This document shows positions 61,052-64,000 of a stretch of 64,000 nucleotides of DNA, one piece after another. Each line of letters opens with the position of its first letter. Within the stretch, counting starts at the first letter, position 1. Position numbers and translations under genes: made by a program. The notes under the pieces were generated by a model that had not been told where the DNA came from, searched no databases, and worked only from the letters and a program-made list of their open reading frames with translations. The stretch is from Candidatus Hydrogenedentota bacterium (GTDB lineage Bacteria > UBA8481 > J006). Location: assembly GCA_003697085.1 (NCBI GenBank), contig RFFU01000078.1, forward strand, positions 47,680 to 111,679, written 5' to 3'.

Positions 61052-62148
61052 AAATTTTGATGTTGTGGGAGTACTATCCCGATTTTCTGGCCCACACGTA
61101 CCGGTCCCATCCGGAATTAAAAACCTATCCCTACAAAGAACAGAGGGAGGTGCTTCTCAACAGTCACTTTGGTTGGCCGGGCGAGGTATGTTCCTCTTTA
61201 CGCCGCTTGGGGATGGATGTGGAGTTTGTCATCGCCAATGCCGTGAGTTTGCAAACAAGGTGGTTCGAAGAACATAGGCCGAGAAATACTCTGGAGTCTT
61301 CGAGTGCCCAAGAAGTGGTTGCCCATCAGATCAAGGCTTTCCGCCCCGATATCGTTTTCTGCCCCGCGCTTCCCCGGTATTCCGGACGATTCTTTGATGA
61401 ATTACGGCCGTATTACCGCCACGTCGTGCTTTGGATCGGCTATGAAATCCCCCCTCGTTATGAATTCCGAAACTGTTCCGCGGTGTGCACTTCGTGGCCT
61501 TTTCTCGCCAAGCGATTTGATCCCGAACTTCGCGACGTCTTTCACGTCAAGGCCGGATTTGATCCAAACGTGTTGAATGAAATCGGGATCATTGAGAAAA
61601 CGCGATCGATCACCTTTGTCGGCAGTCTATCTGAATCCCATAAGAGGCGAGCGGAGTACCTCTCCACCCTCATTGAAGAAGGAGTGGAGGTCGAGTGTTT
61701 CGGGAAGATTGATTGGCATTCATCGGATGTTCGTTTACGGAAATCTTTTGAAGTGATCCAACCATGTCATCGCGGCGCTGTTTATGGTTTGGAGATGTAC
61801 CGTATTCTTGCGTCGTCTTTTGTAACGATAAATGTTCATTCGGAGGCCGCCGGGGCGTTGGCTGGAAATATGCGTCTCTTCGAGGCGACCGGTGTCGGAG
61901 CCTGTCTCGTAACCGAAGATGCGATCAACATCGCGGACTTCTATGTTCCGAACCAGGAGGTGGTTACATACACGTCCTTGGAGAATTTCGTCGAGGTTGT
62001 TCGGGAATTGGCGGCGGACAAGGAAAAGGCGTTGGCCGTCGGCCGGCGCGGTCAGAAGAGAACGTTACGAGAGCATACTACAGAGAGAATGGCTCGACGA
62101 ATCTCGTCCGTGTTTGAGCGGGTCATGAAGGAAGGGCCGAAGAAGTGA
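61048..62148 (+). CDS. CgeB-like glycosyltransferase
   Basis: 366 residues from the ATG at 61048, which overlaps the stop of the preceding fragment; a frame extending to 60967 is not supported. A short N-terminal domain starts with MKILMLWEYYP, and the C-terminal half carries FVGSLSESHKRR and RLFEATGVGACLVTED, the donor-site block of the Glyco_trans_1_2/CgeB group. It is probably the last transferase of the glycan module. No terminator hairpin follows; repeats do. Confidence 0.82.
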   Translation: MKILMLWEYYPDFLAHTYRSHPELKTYPYKEQREVLLNSHFGWPGEVCSSLRRLGMDVEFVIANAVSLQTRWFEEHRPRNTLESSSAQEVVAHQIKAFRPDIVFCPALPRYSGRFFDELRPYYRHVVLWIGYEIPPRYEFRNCSAVCTSWPFLAKRFDPELRDVFHVKAGFDPNVLNEIGIIEKTRSITFVGSLSESHKRRAEYLSTLIEEGVEVECFGKIDWHSSDVRLRKSFEVIQPCHRGAVYGLEMYRILASSFVTINVHSEAAGALAGNMRLFEATGVGACLVTEDAINIADFYVPNQEVVTYTSLENFVEVVRELAADKEKALAVGRRGQKRTLREHTTERMARRISSVFERVMKEGPKK

Positions 62149-62275
62149 GGTGCTCTTTTTCTTGAACCCGCAGTTCTTCCTCCAAAGTTCGAGAAAGTTC
62201 ATTGGCCGGAAAATCCAAACACGATCTGGACTCTCCCGACGCAAGCCGTACGAGGTCACTATTGCAGCCACGGCG

Positions 62276-62426
62276 CCCGCGCTTCCAGGAATGCGCGCTT
62301 CGGGCAGTAACCCTCGGGCAAGGTCCTGCGCTCCCAGAAATACACGCTTCGGGCAATAAACCTCGGGCACGGTCCTGTACTCCCAGGAAGCCTTCCTTAC
62401 CGGAATCTTTCTCTGCCCATAATCTG
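62276..62426. repeat. Degenerate interspersed repeat, right copy, with 49-base tandem unit
   Basis: CGCTTCGGGCA at 62296-62306 recurs at 62345-62355, a period of 49 bases, with surrounding CTCGGGCA and GGTCCTG words also repeated. The ends (CCCGCGCTTCCAGG at 62276-62289, CCCAGGAAG at 62382-62390, GCCCATAATCTG at 62415-62426) match the copy at 57733-57845. The spacer 62149-62515 contains no supportable gene. Confidence 0.7.
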
Positions 62427-62515
62427 TTATGACCCCGGACCTCCCCCGGTTCTCGGCCGCGTCATTTCCAGATTATCGAGGAGAAAATCGACGTTCGTCA
62501 TCCCGGCGTCTTCGC

Positions 62516-64000
62516 TCATATTTTGCTCCAATTCGTGGCATCTCTCCAAAGAAGCACTCCGGCTCCGCACATCCCGAGCACCAGGATAAGGAAGAAAGGA
62601 AGAATTCCCCAAAGCGGAACGCCCAGTTTCCAGGCATAAACCCACCAATAATCGAGACTTTTTCGGAGTCTTTGGTTCGGAGGCGTCGCTCCGACAGGAA
62701 CCCTCGTTCTGCCGAAACGGTATTTCGCGGGAAGACGCTCAAATTCGAGTCGTTTCCAGAGTTGGAAATGTCCGTACCACGGATTGTATCGGAATGTGCT
62801 CCAGGAAGCCTCGTATGGGATCCCGTGATCCCAAAGAAGATCGTTCCAGGAATCCGTCGAGACGGTGGAAGCAAAAAGTTGAAGCATAATCGCCGAAGAA
62901 ACGCCCAGAACTTTCGCCCAATGTTTCGAATCTTTCCATAACGGCCACAGCCCCAGGCTCAGGAGCGGCACAACGGCCCCGAGGTGTCGCGGCCCCCAGG
63001 CGGCCCCTCCGTTCCAAACGGAAAGAGAAGACGCAAAGAGAAGTTGAACTATGAAGCAGAGGAGGGCCGGAACGGCGATTTCCGGATGTTTCCGTTTCAG
63101 GTACGCCAATCCGAACAAACCGGCGACGGAAAGAGGAGAATACCAGATCAACCCGCGATTGGGGCCGAAGGTCAACCCCCAAAACCCCTCGAAGAAATCT
63201 CCTCGGAAGAGATTCGCCGTATCCGGGGAACCGGTCACCCACCACTCTCCAAAGCGGATGCCGTTATGAACCCCCACCACCACGACCGCCGGAATGAGGC
63301 CTGCAACGACACCGGCTCCCGCGCGTCCCCCGCCGCGCCGAGCGCAGGCCAGAACGAAGATCGGGAGAAAAAGCAACGCGTCATAGCGATAAAGGAAGGC
63401 TCCTCCCAGGCAGAGCCCGGCGAGAAACGCGCTCCGCGTTCGTACTTCGCCCGTCGAACAATAGAGCGCTGAAAGCAGAAACGTCCCGACGGGAAAATTG
63501 GTTGTAACCGTCCGGAACCCCATAAAGGAATACGTGCCGAAGTTGTGGAGCAACACGAGAAGAACCGCCTCGGTTTGAGTCGCCCCCAACCGCCGGAGGA
63601 GAACAAAAAGAAGGCCGGCTGTCAGGAGACTCCAGAAGACTCCCTGCAGCGAAAAACACGCCCGCGTCAGAAAGCGCTCCGGGAGTCTCAACAAACGAGC
63701 CGCCGAGCGCCCGACGAGATAAAACGGGATTCCGACGATACTCGTCGCGGGAGCATAATAGGCGTAAAACCGCCCGTCGCGTCCCCGAACGAGATTGAGA
63801 TGCTTTTCCTTCACCGGTTCCACGCTCCATGATCCTCGCTCGACAAGGGAGCGGATCACCCGAAAATGAGTTTCATCGTCGACGGAATAGAGGTGGCCGC
63901 CATGAAAAAGAAGGTTGCCGCAGAAGATAAAGATCAGAAGCGCGGCGGGAGGCCCGCCCGGCGAAGAACGCCGGTCCCCCCCCCGCCCACTATCTCCATC
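62516..64000 (-). CDS. GT-C-type membrane glycosyltransferase-like protein (5' end beyond the window)
   Basis: At least 494 residues. A GTG at 63857-63859 could serve as a start, but the frame stays open to the right edge. The extra sequence is clearly protein: a hydrophobic helix, a glycine-histidine turn and then SVDDETHFR. That is the acidic first-loop motif of this GT-C family, so the true N-terminus lies outside. About eleven further helices and a soluble loop near the C-terminus follow. It is the fourth GT-C-like protein in the window and lies tail-to-tail with the CgeB-like gene across the repeat spacer. Confidence 0.75.
   Translation of the reverse strand, partial: DGDSGRGGDRRSSPGGPPAALLIFIFCGNLLFHGGHLYSVDDETHFRVIRSLVERGSWSVEPVKEKHLNLVRGRDGRFYAYYAPATSIVGIPFYLVGRSAARLLRLPERFLTRACFSLQGVFWSLLTAGLLFVLLRRLGATQTEAVLLVLLHNFGTYSFMGFRTVTTNFPVGTFLLSALYCSTGEVRTRSAFLAGLCLGGAFLYRYDALLFLPIFVLACARRGGGRAGAGVVAGLIPAVVVVGVHNGIRFGEWWVTGSPDTANLFRGDFFEGFWGLTFGPNRGLIWYSPLSVAGLFGLAYLKRKHPEIAVPALLCFIVQLLFASSLSVWNGGAAWGPRHLGAVVPLLSLGLWPLWKDSKHWAKVLGVSSAIMLQLFASTVSTDSWNDLLWDHGIPYEASWSTFRYNPWYGHFQLWKRLEFERLPAKYRFGRTRVPVGATPPNQRLRKSLDYWWVYAWKLGVPLWGILPFFLILVLGMCGAGVLLWRDATNWSKI

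Noticed and set aside
62149-62515. CRISPR-like array in the 62.3 kb repeat
   Set aside because: Only about two and a half 49-base units with continuous similarity and no unique spacers; it is a tandem duplication.

Overview
The window is GC-rich, densely packed bacterial chromosome. I see no phage, transposase, rRNA, tRNA or CRISPR array. Bacterial gene content (RF2 with its programmed frameshift, FtsEX, YbeY, PgpH, HisS-AspS) and several lipoprotein, LysM/M23 and polysaccharide genes suggest a free-living, probably diderm, organism. Isoleucine appears to be made through citramalate (CimA with LeuCD). I cannot name the phylum. The word-like intergenic repeats are of a kind I associate with genomes of uncultivated lineages, but that is recollection, not a search result.

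Layout. 0-7 kb: end of an anion permease, then a minus-strand run with PilZ protein, LeuD, LeuC, a LysM/M23 hydrolase, YggS, a class II aldolase and a mannose-1-phosphate guanylyltransferase. 7.4-9.9 kb: a three-gene cassette (VOC protein, acyl carrier protein, and a fusion of an AAC(3)-type acyltransferase with an aminoacyl-tRNA-synthetase-like ligase). This is the most interesting part of the window. 10.1-14.5 kb: IlvH, IlvC, a DapA-family aldolase and a GT-C membrane protein. 14.7-21.5 kb: a DCC thiol protein facing a tightly overlapping minus-strand operon prfB, two unrecognised membrane proteins, trpC, ftsE, ftsX. 21.7-25.7 kb: malate dehydrogenase and a zinc/cadmium efflux unit (operator, ArsR/SmtB repressor, P1B ATPase). 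25.7-36.9 kb: lysC, cimA, hisS, aspS, pgpH, ybeY and two CBS/DUF21 genes, all on the plus strand.

36.9-37.4 kb is a repeat-filled spacer. 37.4-51.8 kb holds a DUF2203 gene, several GT-C membrane proteins, the treY-treZ-glgB operon ending in an Ig-like lipoprotein, a GDP-fucose synthase-like gene, a methyltransferase and a family 2 glycosyltransferase. 51.8-54.3 kb holds an AT-rich gene-free stretch, a 46-residue histone-H1-like protein with a good terminator, a YtxH/DUF948 pair and a MerR-like regulator. 54.5-56.7 kb: formyltransferase, cupin, HAD hydrolase. 56.8-62.2 kb: a glycan module of FkbM, TylF and zinc-ribbon methyltransferases plus two glycosyltransferases and one methyltransferase remnant, with related degenerate repeats on both sides. 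The last gene, a GT-C protein, runs off the right edge.

How the parts fit. Branched-chain and aspartate-family amino acid synthesis is spread over four loci (leuCD, ilvH-ilvC, lysC, cimA). ManC and the GDP-fucose synthase-like protein would supply GDP-sugars, and the glycosyltransferases and methyltransferases would use sugars in a surface glycan. The ACP/ligase/acyltransferase cassette could activate an amino acid on a carrier protein and transfer it to an amine, possibly an amino sugar; that role is inference.
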